A stretch of 64,000 nt of DNA. Origin: Mya arenaria. Taxonomy: Eukaryota > Mollusca > Bivalvia > Myida > Myidae. Positions 45,501 to 58,000 of the stretch are shown piece after piece. The stretch's first letter is position 1. Every line of letters starts with the position of its first letter. The position numbers were made by a program, and so were the translations under genes. The stretch spans positions 72,077,546 through 72,141,545 of the forward strand of contig NC_069125.1 in NCBI RefSeq assembly GCF_026914265.1. The letters are read 5' to 3'. The notes below the pieces were generated by a model. It saw nothing but the letters and a program-made list of their open reading frames with translations, searched no databases and was not told where the DNA came from.

Positions 45501-45791
45501 CACTAGATATGATATTCACTAGATGGATTAGGAGGGACTAAAAGCTATGATTTCAATGCTTCAAAATCTTGAAATGCTTAGTTCATTTGCAAACAGTACT
45601 ATTAAATTCTTGGCAAAATTTGTGTGTGGCAAGTCCCTGCTCTGTTGCTATTTATTTATGTATCTATATCCACTGATGGAACACTGAATGCTGTGCTCTT
45701 CATTTCACAAGTACTATAGTTGGCTGTCCGGTTTGTCCGATCTTGTTTTCCCATTTCATTTCAGATTCTGCCCGCTAAAGCCAGTAGATGA
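42520..45791 (+). CDS. IMMP1L: IMMP1L: mitochondrial inner membrane protease subunit 1, 5 coding exons
   Basis: This is a signal-peptidase-like Ser/Lys protease of the mitochondrial inner membrane that removes sorting signals from intermembrane-space proteins, working with IMMP2L. Exons are 42520-42612, 43017-43105, 43960-44074, 44880-44990 and 45765-45791, all in phase, giving 144 codons (human 166). Residues 1-31 hold the membrane segment with the family's KYGCIIHC. The catalytic Ser36 lies in GKSMEP (GPSMEP in most relatives) and Lys79 in [11 protein letters not shown]. The C-terminal box is [12 protein letters not shown]...DSRNYGPVP. Two acceptors are duplicated (see findings). The exon 3 donor is uncertain: after TGG at 44074 or after CAT at 44068, both phase 0. 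The start is the ATG just before the membrane segment; the frame stays open upstream to an acceptor-like site near 42459, so a 5' UTR or extended N terminus is possible. Confidence 0.95.
42927..43026 (+). repeat. 50-bp tandem duplication covering an IMMP1L splice acceptor
   Basis: 42927-42976 and 42977-43026 are identical. Each copy contains a TTTCTTTTTATGCAAAG acceptor and the first ten exon bases. Only the second copy leads into the open exon. Confidence 0.95.
43261..43595. mobile_element. TTAA-flanked MITE, copy 2
   Basis: Terminal inverted repeats are AGCTGCACTCTCACAGATT and its reverse complement, with TTAA on both sides (43257-43260, 43596-43599). It lies in IMMP1L intron 2. It has no coding capacity. 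The internal region is partly palindromic (AACCGTTACTAACGGTT). Confidence 0.92.
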
Positions 45792-45893
45792 CAGTGTTTT
45801 TATTGCCATAATAGATCTACATAAGTATTGCAAATTATTTATTTTTACTGAAATTTTATATTTTGTTACAGTTTTGTATTGTTTAATTAACAT

Positions 45894-45899
45894 AATAAA
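45894..45899 (+). promoter_or_regulatory. poly(A) signal of IMMP1L
   Basis: A canonical AATAAA lies about 100 bases after the IMMP1L stop codon on the same strand. Position and sequence fit a normal 3' end; usage is inferred. Confidence 0.6.
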
Positions 45900-47599
45900 G
45901 ATGTTCATAAACTATTTTGTTTTACTGAATAGTTAAGGGGGTCAAATATAAAATGACCAAAGATTAAAATTCAAATATACAGCTATGCACGATATTACTG
46001 GCAACCACACCAAGGTCCATCCTAAAAGTTACTTAAACATCACAAAATCTTTTGGGTTGGACAAAGTTTCTGATCAAAGGCTTGCAGAAATTATCATGCT
46101 GGTGCTACTGAATGAAAATAATAAACCAAATATGAATTATGAGTGAGACTGATGTAACTGATGTGATATGCTTCACTACTGGGCTTAATGAAGTAAGTTC
46201 AAACACATAATGTAATATATGTCATAAGTGAAGTTTCAAGGCTAATATTTCCAAAGTAAATGTTGCACTCTTTTAGGCTATGGAAAATGTCCTTTATGTA
46301 AATACATTATGCCTCTAAACATGGCTATCAAGTTTGGTAAAATTGAATGATAAATATGTCATACACGGTGAAATTGGTCATTTTTTTTTAAAGTGGTTGT
46401 GATATTATTCCTCTAAACATTGTGACCACAATTTGGTAGGATTTGAAAAGAAATGTTCATTTAGAAAGCGGACAAAGGATTTGAAAAGAAATGTTCATTT
46501 AGAAGGCGGACAAAGTGAATTCAACTTTGACATTGTATGGGCCCAAACCTGAAATGAATAATGCAATTTGGCTTTTTATTGAAGTTCAGCGAGATATGCA
46601 CATTCATCTATCAGATATATCACATTCGTTTCAAAATCCACATTAGGTAGTAGTCAAATCAATAGAGAGAGCCATATTGGGTTAAAATACTAGATTTTAC
46701 TCCTAGATATTATCAATTTTTGAAAAATCTTTCTCAATTATTGCTGGCTTTGAGGGTATATGATAACATTTTGACAATACTCGATCACTGTTTTATCCCC
46801 AGTAACTATTGCATAAGCAATGTGCAAGCAAGAGAACTGTTTTTTTTGGTAAATTTTGACAATTCAAGGGCCATAAATCAAAAGTAAAACAAGCATTCTA
46901 GCTGTTCATTAACTATATTTATATCTTGGTACTGATATTATACCAACTAAAGCTGTCATTAGAGTGAATACCACAAGCCGCCTATACACAGGTATGGTTA
47001 ACTATTTCCAAGTAAAAAGTATTTAAATCTGTCAACCCTTTTGGAAACCATGTTTTTTTACGGTATGTTGAACAGGGGAAGCAACTCCATTAAAATTAAT
47101 GGTTAACAAGCTATATTATATGGTTTTCAACATACATGTATGTACCGAAACATATATCAATCTGTTAACTCTTTCACAAGTTTTTGTCTTGACACCTGAT
47201 TTTGGGCCAATTCCATGCTGAAGAGGAGCTATAATTCTGTAAAAAATTGGTAGTTTGTTACCAAAGTTGTCGAACTTACCCTGTATTTATGATGTGAAAT
47301 ATTTACCAAAACTAATTTAAAGCATTTAATACCTTCATGACTTAACATCCGGCCACTGTTATAACAAACAGACTGACCAATAAGCTCTCATATAAACCCT
47401 TTAACATACAATGTAACCAAGTTTGACGAAGAGATATACTCAAGTGAGTGTGAGGACAAAGAATATATTGTCAAAATTTGACAATTAATTGGCAATAACT
47501 TATAGTGGTCGAAATTAACACAAGCCCACAAGCCCTGCACTGGCCCACAAGCCCTGCACTGGTAATATGTCTTCCGGGCTAATAACTCCTGACATAAAA
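45900..47599. repeat. diverged tandem-core repeat region, no gene
   Basis: Phrases such as GACCACAATTTGGTAGGATT, GACAATTCAAGGGCCATAA and CTGGCTGTTGATCA-type segments recur here and again at 54460-55170. A 38-bp tandem duplication (GGATTTGAAAAGAAATGTTC...) lies at 46438-46513. No coding block is supported. Confidence 0.55.
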
Positions 47600-47860
47600 G
47601 TGCAAACTGGCTGTTGATCAAATTTTGTCATATCAAGGGCCATAATTCCAGAGTGAAAAGTGCAATCTGGCTGTTGATCAAATTTTGTCATATCAAGGGC
47701 CATAATTCCAGAGTGAAAAGTGCAAACTGGCTGTTGATCAAATTTTGTCATATCAAGGGCCATAATTCCAGAGTGAAAAGTGCAATCTGGCTGTTGATCA
47801 AATTTTGTCATATCAAGGGCCATAATTCCAGAGTGAAAAGTGCAATCTGGCTGTTGATGA
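47600..47860. repeat. 60-bp minisatellite, about 4.3 copies
   Basis: Near-identical 60-base units (CTGGCTGTTGATCAAATTTT, GTCATATCAAGGGCCATAAT, TCCAGAGTGAAAAGTGCAAA) differ mainly by one A/T change. Frames stay open on both strands because 60 is a multiple of 3. Diverged single relatives occur at about 46860 and 54740-54790. Confidence 0.95.
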
Positions 47861-48472
47861 ATTATTGAGATATTATGCTTATAAACACTGCGCCACACTT
47901 AGGCAAAGATTGGATTACAACACTTATGTTAGAGAGAAGACATGAAGGGACACTGCAGGGGTCATGTTCCCTATATGTAAACTTGCAGATATGACCAACT
48001 TATAACGCACATATCCCATATCCCAGTTTGCATTGTGCTGATGTACATACAACATGACTTTGACTTTTTTGGCATATGGATTACATTGTTTTTCATGAAA
48101 GAAACATTCTGATATTGTAAATAACTGTTTCTTTTGAGTCCATGTTCACTTACCCAAGATATATTACAAGAACAGTGTCTTCAGATCATATTTTTCCACA
48201 AATATACGTATATGCCATACAAAAATGTAAGCAAAATCATTAACATAAGTGATATAAAACAATTGTCAATATTGTGACCATACGAGATCAGTTCAAAAAC
48301 CTTAAGCAACTTTGTTTTAGAGTCACTATATAACCATACACAAGAGTATGCTACAGGATAACTGCCTGGTCCCTTCTTTCCTGAAGAAAATCCCTGTCTT
48401 CAACATTACTAGGAATGTTTTTACACTAAGCCACTCTGTTCTGTTTTAATGCAGTTACCAGTAAGTCGCAGC

Positions 48473-48890
48473 AAAGACAGCATTGAAGTCTTGTATTCAC
48501 AGCAAAGCCAGCATTGAAGTCTTGTGTACACCTCAAAGCCAGCATTGAAGTCTTGTGTACACCCCAAAGCCAGCATTGAAGCCTTGTGTACACCCCAAAG
48601 CCAGCATTGAAGTCTTGTGTACACCTCAAAGCCAGCATTGAAGTCTTGTATTCACAGCAAAGCCAGCATTGAAGTCTTGTGTACACATCAAAGCCAGCAT
48701 TGAAGACTTGTATTCACAGCAAAGCCAGCATTGAAGTCTTGTGTACACCTCAAAGCCAGCATTGAAGTCTTGTATTCACAGCAAAGCCAGCATTGAAGTC
48801 TTGTGTACACATCAAAGCCAGCATTGAAGACTTTGTATTCACAGCAAAGCCAGCATTGAAGTCTTGTGTACACCCACAGCCAGCATTTGG
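48473..48890. repeat. 31-bp minisatellite, about 13 copies, downstream of TAF5L
   Basis: Unit AGCCAGCATTGAAGTCTTGT followed by one of two endings, GTACACCTCAA-like or ATTCACAGCAA, that alternate in a higher-order pattern. It lies 180-590 bases beyond the TAF5L stop codon and could be in its 3' UTR. Open frames on both strands are artefacts of the repeat. Confidence 0.93.
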
Positions 48891-49066
48891 CCAGAAGCTT
48901 GTACCAGTTTCTAGCCAACTGTTTGAATCTTTCATCAGAGTTCACACATCAGTCATATATGTACACTACCCAGCAAACTAACAAGCCATTCCCTGAATAG
49001 GTCGTTAACTTCATGTCAGGTGCATCAGTCTAGACATAAGAATAATCATGATTTCTAGCTGACTTT

Positions 49067-52000
49067 TCAATTTGCCCCTGCTGCAAGGAGAACATTGTGA
49101 GAGTTGAAGTTGAGATAGACAACTGGGGTTGACTTGGTTGGGAAAGCACCCAGGAGCTCTGCTGAGTTGTGATTGTCTGATCTGAAATAAACACTGAGCT
49201 ATACAATAACTACCAACATAGCAGGAGCACAAAGTAGGAGCATGAAATTATGATATTATCTTTTAATAGCAATTGACAGCACAAGTGATCCCTTGTAAAC
49301 TTTGAAGTAGTAAAGAATATTAGTTAAAAACTAATTAACAAAATATAGTGCTTTAAAATACAACATACCAACTGAAATTCTACATTTTGGGAAGAGAAGC
49401 CCTGTCAGCTCTTATGAGCCATAAATCACTTACGAGGCAAGGGATGTGCTGGTGTTCTTTCTGAGGTCCCAGATTCGAATACAGCTGTCCAACCCACCTG
49501 GAACATCCAAACATTCCATTATACAAAACACCACTCCCAACACTTGATATGTTGATTATTACAAGAAAGTTTAAATCTAAACATCCCATTATACATAATA
49601 CTGCCACCAACACTTGATATGTTGCCTATTATGAAGATCAGTTTACATCCAAACATTTCATTATAAAAAACACTGCCACAACACTTGATATGTTGCTTAT
49701 TACGGGAATTGATTAACATCAACTGATATTTCAAAAAAGGTGATAATAATGGACAAACTGTATTATTATCTGTTTTTATTTTTTTAAATAATTTAATAAC
49801 AGCTATTATATCAAGGTGTATGCCAGTTGACCATTACCTGATGCTAGCATGGAAGAATTCTGATTAAAGGCGAGGGCGTAGATGGTGTCCGTGTGGCCCC
49901 GAAACTCTTTGAGAGCGGTTCCCGTTCTCAGGTCCCACACACGCACACGACGATCCTCGCCTGATGGACAAGAATGAATTGAGTTATAACTATTGTTGAT
50001 TGGTATGTCATTATATTTATTATTAATACTGGTACATACAGTAATCATTCTGTGTGTAACCAGAATCATACAAACATACTCAGCATCAGTAAATGACTTA
50101 CATTCATTAATAATTTAAGAGACATGAAAGGCAGAATTACCATTTCATTATTCTTATACTTTATAACCAAGTTCTTTGCTGATAACTATTTTTTTTATTA
50201 AAATGTTATGAAAGTTGGCTGAAATGTATCAAAGTTGACCTGGCTGTATATGGCAAAAAATTGCTTGGTGTTAATTGCTATGGTTTGTTTAAACATTATT
50301 GAAAATCTTATCGTAATTTGCAAACCAGCTAACAATGACTCACCAGCCGATGCCAGCAGCATGCCATTAGGGGAAAAGGCAAGGGAGAGAACAGAGCTCT
50401 TGTGTCCTGACAGAAGACGGACAGACTTCCCGTCTTGCACACTCCACATCCGCACTGTCTTGTCACCCGAGCCCGTCGCTATGTAGTTAGTATTGGGATG
50501 GAAACGTACACACTGAAAAGTAAACTTTGTCATTACCTGGATAAAAAATAGAACAGAAGTATATGCTGTCTGTCGAACAATTCTGTCAATATATTATTAT
50601 TGTTTACAGACAAAGAAGATTTTTACATATTCATCGAATTGTCATTGAATGTACAGTTACTAGAAGATAATACATTTTAGTATTAGTATAAATGATGATC
50701 ATGTATTTCCAAGGGATGGAAATAAACATTCTAGAACCAGAACATCTCCTTACATCAACATCATAGGAGTGTCCAACAAAGCTGCGTAGTGGGTACGTCC
50801 TCTCAGTTGACCAGAGTTTGGCAGTCTGGTCATGGGAGCAGGACACAAAGTGGTCTCCAACAACACTGCAATGACAACAAAAACCTATCTAAAGTATCTG
50901 ATTGTTTTGTTTTTTTAAAAAGTAGTATTAATTTTCACACTTATTTAGATACCAACGCTAAATCTAAATATTTGAAAACATATGAAGGATCCTAAAAGAA
51001 CATGTAAATAAACATTTTCATATGCAAAATGCAAATAACTGTTTATTGGTATAGAACTGAAATTTAAACAAGAGGGCCATGATGGCCCTAAAACGCTCAC
51101 CTAAGCAAAGGGCCACAACTATGTAATAAAGCATTAATAAAAATGTTGCAATTTAAACATATCTTTACTGATGATGATGCCTTGTTTTATATTTGTAAAG
51201 CGTCATGCAATGAAGCTACCTGTAAAGTTGAATTTGGCCTGGTAGTATCAGAGATTTTTTTTAAAGCAAAACAGTAAGTCGGCCATTTTGTTGTTGTTGT
51301 TGTTGATCAATCTCAATGCCTTGTTGTATTTTTGAAGAGGGTCACCCAAGGAAGCTTCCTGTAAAGTTTCAGTGAATTTGGCCTGGTAGACAGAGAAGAT
51401 GATTTTTTAAGCAAAACAGGAAGTAGGCCAGATTGTTGTTGTTGTTGATCAATTGTGACCCCTTGTTGTATTTTTGTAGAAGGTTACCTAAGGAAGCTTC
51501 CTGTAAAGTTTCATTGAATTTGGACAGGTAGTTTTAGAGGGGATGTTTTTAAAGCAAGACAGGAAGTCGGCCATTTTGTTGTTGTTGTTGTTCAATCATG
51601 ACCCCTTGTTGTATTTTTGTAGAGGGTCACACAAGGAAGTTTCCTGTAAAGTTTCGTTAAATTTGGATTAGTAACTTCAGAGGAAATTTTTTTTTAAAGC
51701 AAAGCAGGACATTGGCCATTTTATTGTTGTTTTTGTTGATAAATCATGACCCCTTGTTGTATTTTTGTATAAGGTCACCCAAGGAAGCTTCCTGTGAAGT
51801 TTCATTGAATATGACTAGGTAGTTTCAGAGGAGATGTTTTTTAAGCTATTGTTGACAGACGGACTGACGGATGGACGATGGACAAGGACCCATCAAATTA
51901 GCTCACCTTGAGCACTTCGTGCTCTGGTGAGCTAAACAAAAATAATTTCCAAATTTAGATTTTGCGGTATAGAGCGCCACCTTGTGTCTACATCCCAGAC

Positions 52001-55000
52001 TGGGTAGTTATGTCCTCTGTAGATGGCGGCATTTGTCTGCTTCTCTAGGTCCCACAGCCGTACTGGAACAAAAATAAACAGCAGGTTACAATTTATCTTG
52101 GTTAACAATGAATTTCAAACTCCAGAAGACATTATTTTTTTCATTTTTATTTTTTAAATTATAGGTATATGTTGTGATGTGCATGAAAATATCAAATCTT
52201 GGCTGTTTGAACAACTGCAGAGATTCTGAGCCACTACCATGAAATACTAGTTACTGAAATGAAACCCATCACTTGTCAACCATAAATCATAAGTTAACTA
52301 GAAGCATCTTAATGTGACTAAAACAGATTTTTCCTTTGTACAAGTTATTAAAAGGGTCAGCTATTCATTTTAATCTTAATAAAAAAGATCCATAACTGAA
52401 TATTACTCTACTGAAGTATCTTCGTGTTTAGTTTCACTGCAACATTTATACTAAGTTTTATAACGGTTTTAGTTAGAGAGTAATGGCAGGGTGCTTAACT
52501 TAAGTTACTGGGCGGATGCCATCGGTTGATGCCAACACAATAAACAACAACTTCAGTCTAATAAGCTTTCGTTGAATACCTTGTTAACAAAAAGTGCTGA
52601 GAGTACCTGTGGTATCATCCGAGCATGTAAGGAGGAAGTTAGAGTCCCAGGTGAAGGCAGTCTGGTACACTGACCCAGTGTGGCCACCGAGCCATATACA
52701 CTCCCTCTCAGGACTGAAAATAAGTAGGCATACATGTACCTCATGCATCCAAACTTAAACAAAGGTTTAAGTGCAATTGTATGAATCAGAATCAGACAAA
52801 CTTTAAACAAGAAGAAATTGTGGGCAAAAGATTTATGTTGTTTCAAAAAGCTTCTGCCTCATTATAACCATTTGAGTAAATTAACCAAACAACAACTGCT
52901 CGGACTCACGATCTCTTCTCTTCCTGATCTTCTTCATCTGTGTCTGGAAAATCCGCAGCAAGACGAATGACAGAAGGTCCATCACTATTGTCAATTTGTG
53001 GGAATGTGCCAGGAGTGAGACGCCACAACTTCACACTGCTGTCCTCAAATCCTCCACTGAGGTAACCATCATTATGGGATGTTGAAGCACAACACATCCT
53101 ATACGTTTAAAACCAACCTAATATCAAAGGAATGTTTTCATTTCAATAATGATTGTTTACACGAAGTTATTAACAACTAAGCATGAAGAGTGTAATTTTT
53201 AAACTGTTTTCATCAGTCTTTATAAAACCCCAACTCCTTATTTAAATACATCAGCTGAAAACTGTTTTATACTATTCAGAAAATAGGAATCATAGCTTAT
53301 TCTACGAAACATGTATATATAAGCGTGATAAAAACGTGTACCCCTGGTGAGCATTGAGGAAAGTGTAGAAGCAGATGGAGGGAAGTCCCGGGGGTCGTTC
53401 CCGCACCTCCTTGATCACCTGCTTCAACCCCATCAATGCCTGGTCATCCTTCACCACCTTGTTGTCCGGAATAACCGCAGGCGAGATTAGCTGCTGCTGC
53501 CGCGTCTCCGGCTTGTCATCATTGAGACCGAGTACCGGACCCTCGTCTGTCTTAACTGTCAATCAAACAAAATTCTCAAGGAATTAATTGTAAAAATGAT
53601 GTAATTTATCACTGTACCATACATTTTCAAAACAACAAGTGTCTTACCAAACATTTCCTATATAAGTTAATGGCTGAAAGTTTAATATTATTCTGAAAGT
53701 GAAGAGCAAATATGGACATCAATAGTATTTCAATTTAATGGTTTCTTATACTTATATAAACGTTTTGTGACAATATTTTTTACATGCTTACTTTGGTAGC
53801 TTGATTCACATTACAGCACTCTGGTAAAGTGGTTACACATGATTTACCGTGTGAAACTCTAAATGTTACAAACAAGACTCACAGGACATGCTTTAAATAA
53901 TAAGACTTTGTGAATGGTTATTGATTTGAAAAAAATCCAATACAGTGTATCAGGGTAAATTACTCAAGAACAAGAAAACACTTTCGAGGTAAGTCTCCAT
54001 TTCGCCAAACATATATGTACATATAACAATGAACATTTTATCTCTGACAACAAATTTGCAAAATACTTTCTTTAGTAAACATGGTGAACACATATATGAT
54101 AAAGTTAATTAGTAATGAAAGGGTTAGTAACAAAAAGCATCATTCTGAATGCTGAAATTCAAACACTGAAAAATTACTGGTAACTATTGTTTGTTTTCTT
54201 GAAACAAATTGTTTGTTTTCTTGAAACAAACTTTTATAACAAAACAAACCAACTAGAATTCTGTAAATTGCATAATTCACCTGCATTGAGTGCTCTATAT
54301 GAAAATTGAAGGCCAATAACTCCAAAGACAATGTTGCACGATGGCAGGCTATCAAACTAGCGCAATACTTTATACGAATAAATAATGATATTAAGTTTTG
54401 CAAACATATGATTATAAATGATGGAGAAAATGGAGCAATGAAGGTCAGTTTGGTCAATGTTTGACAATCAAAGGTCTTTAAAACCTGAAAGAAGTTTGAG
54501 ATGAGTTTTTTTTCCCTGAGACAGTCACATTTGAGATACTAGTGGAATGCGTATGAACATGGTGACCACATTTGGTAGGAATTGGATAAGAAATGCTTTA
54601 GTTAGAAAGTGGAAAAAATGAATTTGCTCAAGCTCTGACAAACAAGGGCCAAAACTCTAGAATATATAATACAATCATGTTGTTCATCAAAACAAAGATA
54701 TTGGATAAAAGGGAGAACAAAAAACATTTAGTCAATTTGACATTTCAAGAGCCATAATACCAAGACAATCTGGCTGTTGATCAAAGGTATGTGGTACATA
54801 TTGCCCTTAAACCTTGCTGCCCAGTGTTTTAAAGATTAAATAAAAAATGCTCAAGTTAGAATGGTCAAAAAGAATTTGGTCAAATGTTGACTAATCAAGG
54901 GCAATATCTCCGAAAGTTAACCATGTAAGCTGGCTGTTAGTGTTAACCATTCAAAATATTATGAGGCAAAGGCCAAAAACATTGTAACCCAATTTGGTAT

Positions 55001-58000
55001 AAATTGGATAAGAAATACTGATTACCGGGTAGGTAAATTTGGTAACATTTTGACAAACAAAGGGCCATAACTCTGGAGTCAATCGTGCAATTTGGGAATG
55101 ATAATGCCTGACAACATGATCGTAATGTCTTCCAGGCTATTCAGACAAAAAAGGAATGTATAACAGCAAACAGTGTTTGACTTCCAAATGCAAAGACATG
55201 AGTACATAACAACTCAGACACATGTACGGATGTTGTAGAATGAAATCATGCAGTTATATAGCAAGTTTAAAAAGCACTTAAGTAAAAATAAACATTCCCC
55301 CAGACTAGAGTTATGTACTCTTGCCTCAGAATGAACAGGAAAACAAGAGGTTAGCTGAAAGAGTTACCCAGCTGAAATGGGGTAGAAGATCTACTGTACA
55401 CGCCTGCAACTAAACACAGTATCACTGAATGCATGATTAGCAGTATATTGCTAGTTACCAAAACAAATCCCAGAACAATGCATACACATACAATAAATGT
55501 AAGACTACATTGTGAAACTTTTACTGTAATGATATAATCATAAATTACTAATTATCATTTTATCAAATTGTCTGTTTTTGGCTATTGAAATATAAAACTG
55601 TAACTGTATAAAACTATAAAATGTATTGAATAGGCATTGCAAGGTTAAATAAAATATACTAGTACTTAGTTTCAATTTTTTGATTGCTGCTGCTCCCACA
55701 GATTTCTTATTATAGTTTTATTTTTTTTTAACTGTTTTGGATAGTGCGGACTAAAACTAATATAATATAGCATTACAAGGCACACACTAAATAAAATAAT
55801 AAAATAAAACGTTAAGTTACTACTACAAAGCTTACAAATAAAGATAACAATTTTGACAATCTATACAACATCTGCATGTATCGATATGTTTGTTAATGTT
55901 AATAAAAATACAAGACTTATAAGTTGTACATGTATTTCTTACCATCTAACTGCATGTGTTGATTCAAAACTTGGAGGAGAACCATATTGTCATCATTCTG
56001 AAGTCATGACATTCATTACATATCAAATCATTCCACTAAACAATGACAGATCAACACCAAGGTCAGGATGCATTGCTTGTTTAAGCTTTGACAGCCCTGA
56101 TTCCCAAAGACAAAGAGAAATAATCATCTGCTTAAAACACAAAATGAGTATATGTTACATTCTTTGTTATGTATCTTATAAAAAGAAAGCCACATTTAAT
56201 TTATTACTTTTTATAACAAAAATCACTGAATACTTAATTAAAGGTGATGGCAATACCAACAATCACTAGATGGTAATATTGAGTTAGTTTAATTTAGTCA
56301 GAATAGCTAAAACATATTCAATATCATGTTCATGTATTTGCCATCAGTTAAAGAATACTCGTAAATGCACCCACCTTTAGGTATCTGTGTACAGTCTCAA
56401 ACTTTTCCTTATTTAAAGTCACTTTGTACTTCATATCTCTAAAACAAAAAAATGTCACATCACAATTATTTAATCAATCAAAATTCATTTACCAGATATA
56501 CTGGTGACATGGTTAAAGAACACTTGTACTGACCATTTGTTTGAAACTCTAGATACAAACAACAAGAGGGTCAATAGGGCACTGTATCGCTCACCTGAAA
56601 GGATATTAAGGACATTGGTAAATGTCCACTTCATGAGGCTACATACCAATTATTAAGTCTTGGCCATGTTGTAACAGAGAAAAAGCCTGAAACCCCTGAG
56701 GTGGGGCCCTTTTTTCACCCTTGTTTCATAATTTGAACAACCTTGGTAAAGGACCACTACATGAAGCTGCATACCAAATATCAAGGGTCTGGGCCTTGCA
56801 GTTTCAGAGAAATATACTTTCAAAGATTTTACTTAATAAGTATATAGAAAATCTGGGACCCCCACAATGTGGCCATCTTTGACCCCAGGGGCATTACTCG
56901 AACAGTTTTGAAAAGAGGCAACTACCTAAGGCTGCAAACCAAATATCATGGGTCTTGGTCATAAAGTTTTTAAATGTTGATGAGCTGGATGATGGATGTT
57001 GGACAAACGGGCAAACAAAACAGTTCACCTTGAGCACTTTGTGTTCAGCTGAGCTGAAAGCTAGCACCAGATTTTACAGCACCCAAGCAAACAATGTTAC
57101 ATTCAGCAAAACAACTAACCTTGAACATTTCAAATTATATTCAAGCAATACAACTAACCTTGAACATTCAAATTATATTCAAGCAATACAAGTAACCTTG
57201 AACATTCGAAATATATTCAAGTGCAATATGACGCCAAAACATGAGTACTACTGGTACTTTTTATTACATAAAATATCAATGGACTGAATTTTACTTGAAT
57301 GCTTGTGCCTCTTTACATGAGATCATGTCTGCCTTTGAATAAAGTCCTGACAGTTGCTGGAGGGTAGACTGGCTGCCTTCAACGACCTTGAATGATGTGT
57401 TGTGACGAGCAAAAAACTTGTGAGCTGCAAATTGTCAAAATCATAACAATCATCTATAAATGGTTGGAAACAAGGTAAATCTCTATGTCTCTAAAAATAT
57501 GGTGCATTAAATATCAAAATCTATTTGTCAAATTACATCATGATTATCTTAGAAATATGAAACAAGAGATGTTTGTCAAACATTATGCCCCCCCCTGAGC
57601 GCCATGTTGTCAGGATTATATGGACAATTGAATGAAATATGCATGAACCCAAATGATGCTGATTTTTCACTGACATTGGATGCTGTTGAGGCAGTTTTAA
57701 GATTATGACCATTCAAAGTGTGAGAATAGAGTGTGTTATGACCATGACCTTTGACTCTATGACCTCAAAATCCATAGGATTCATCAGCTGATCACCAAAA
57801 ATCTAACTGTCAAGTTTGAGGGCCATGGGTGCAGGCATTGACAAGTTATCACACAGACATAGCTTTTTTCGCTCAAGGTCACTGTGACCTTGACCTTTGA
57901 CTCGATGACCCTTAAAATCATAAGGGGTCGTCTAGAGGTCAGACACAACTCCAAGTCAAGTTTGAGGGCCATGGGTGCAGCCATTGTCGAGTTATCACTC

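Noticed and set aside
47515-47898. 127-codon repeat protein (QPDCTFHSGIMALDMTKF units)
   Set aside because: It is an artefact of the 60-bp minisatellite; both strands are open.
48473-48890. CRISPR-like array of about 31-bp repeats
   Set aside because: Units are contiguous with no unique spacers and the DNA is eukaryotic; it is a minisatellite.
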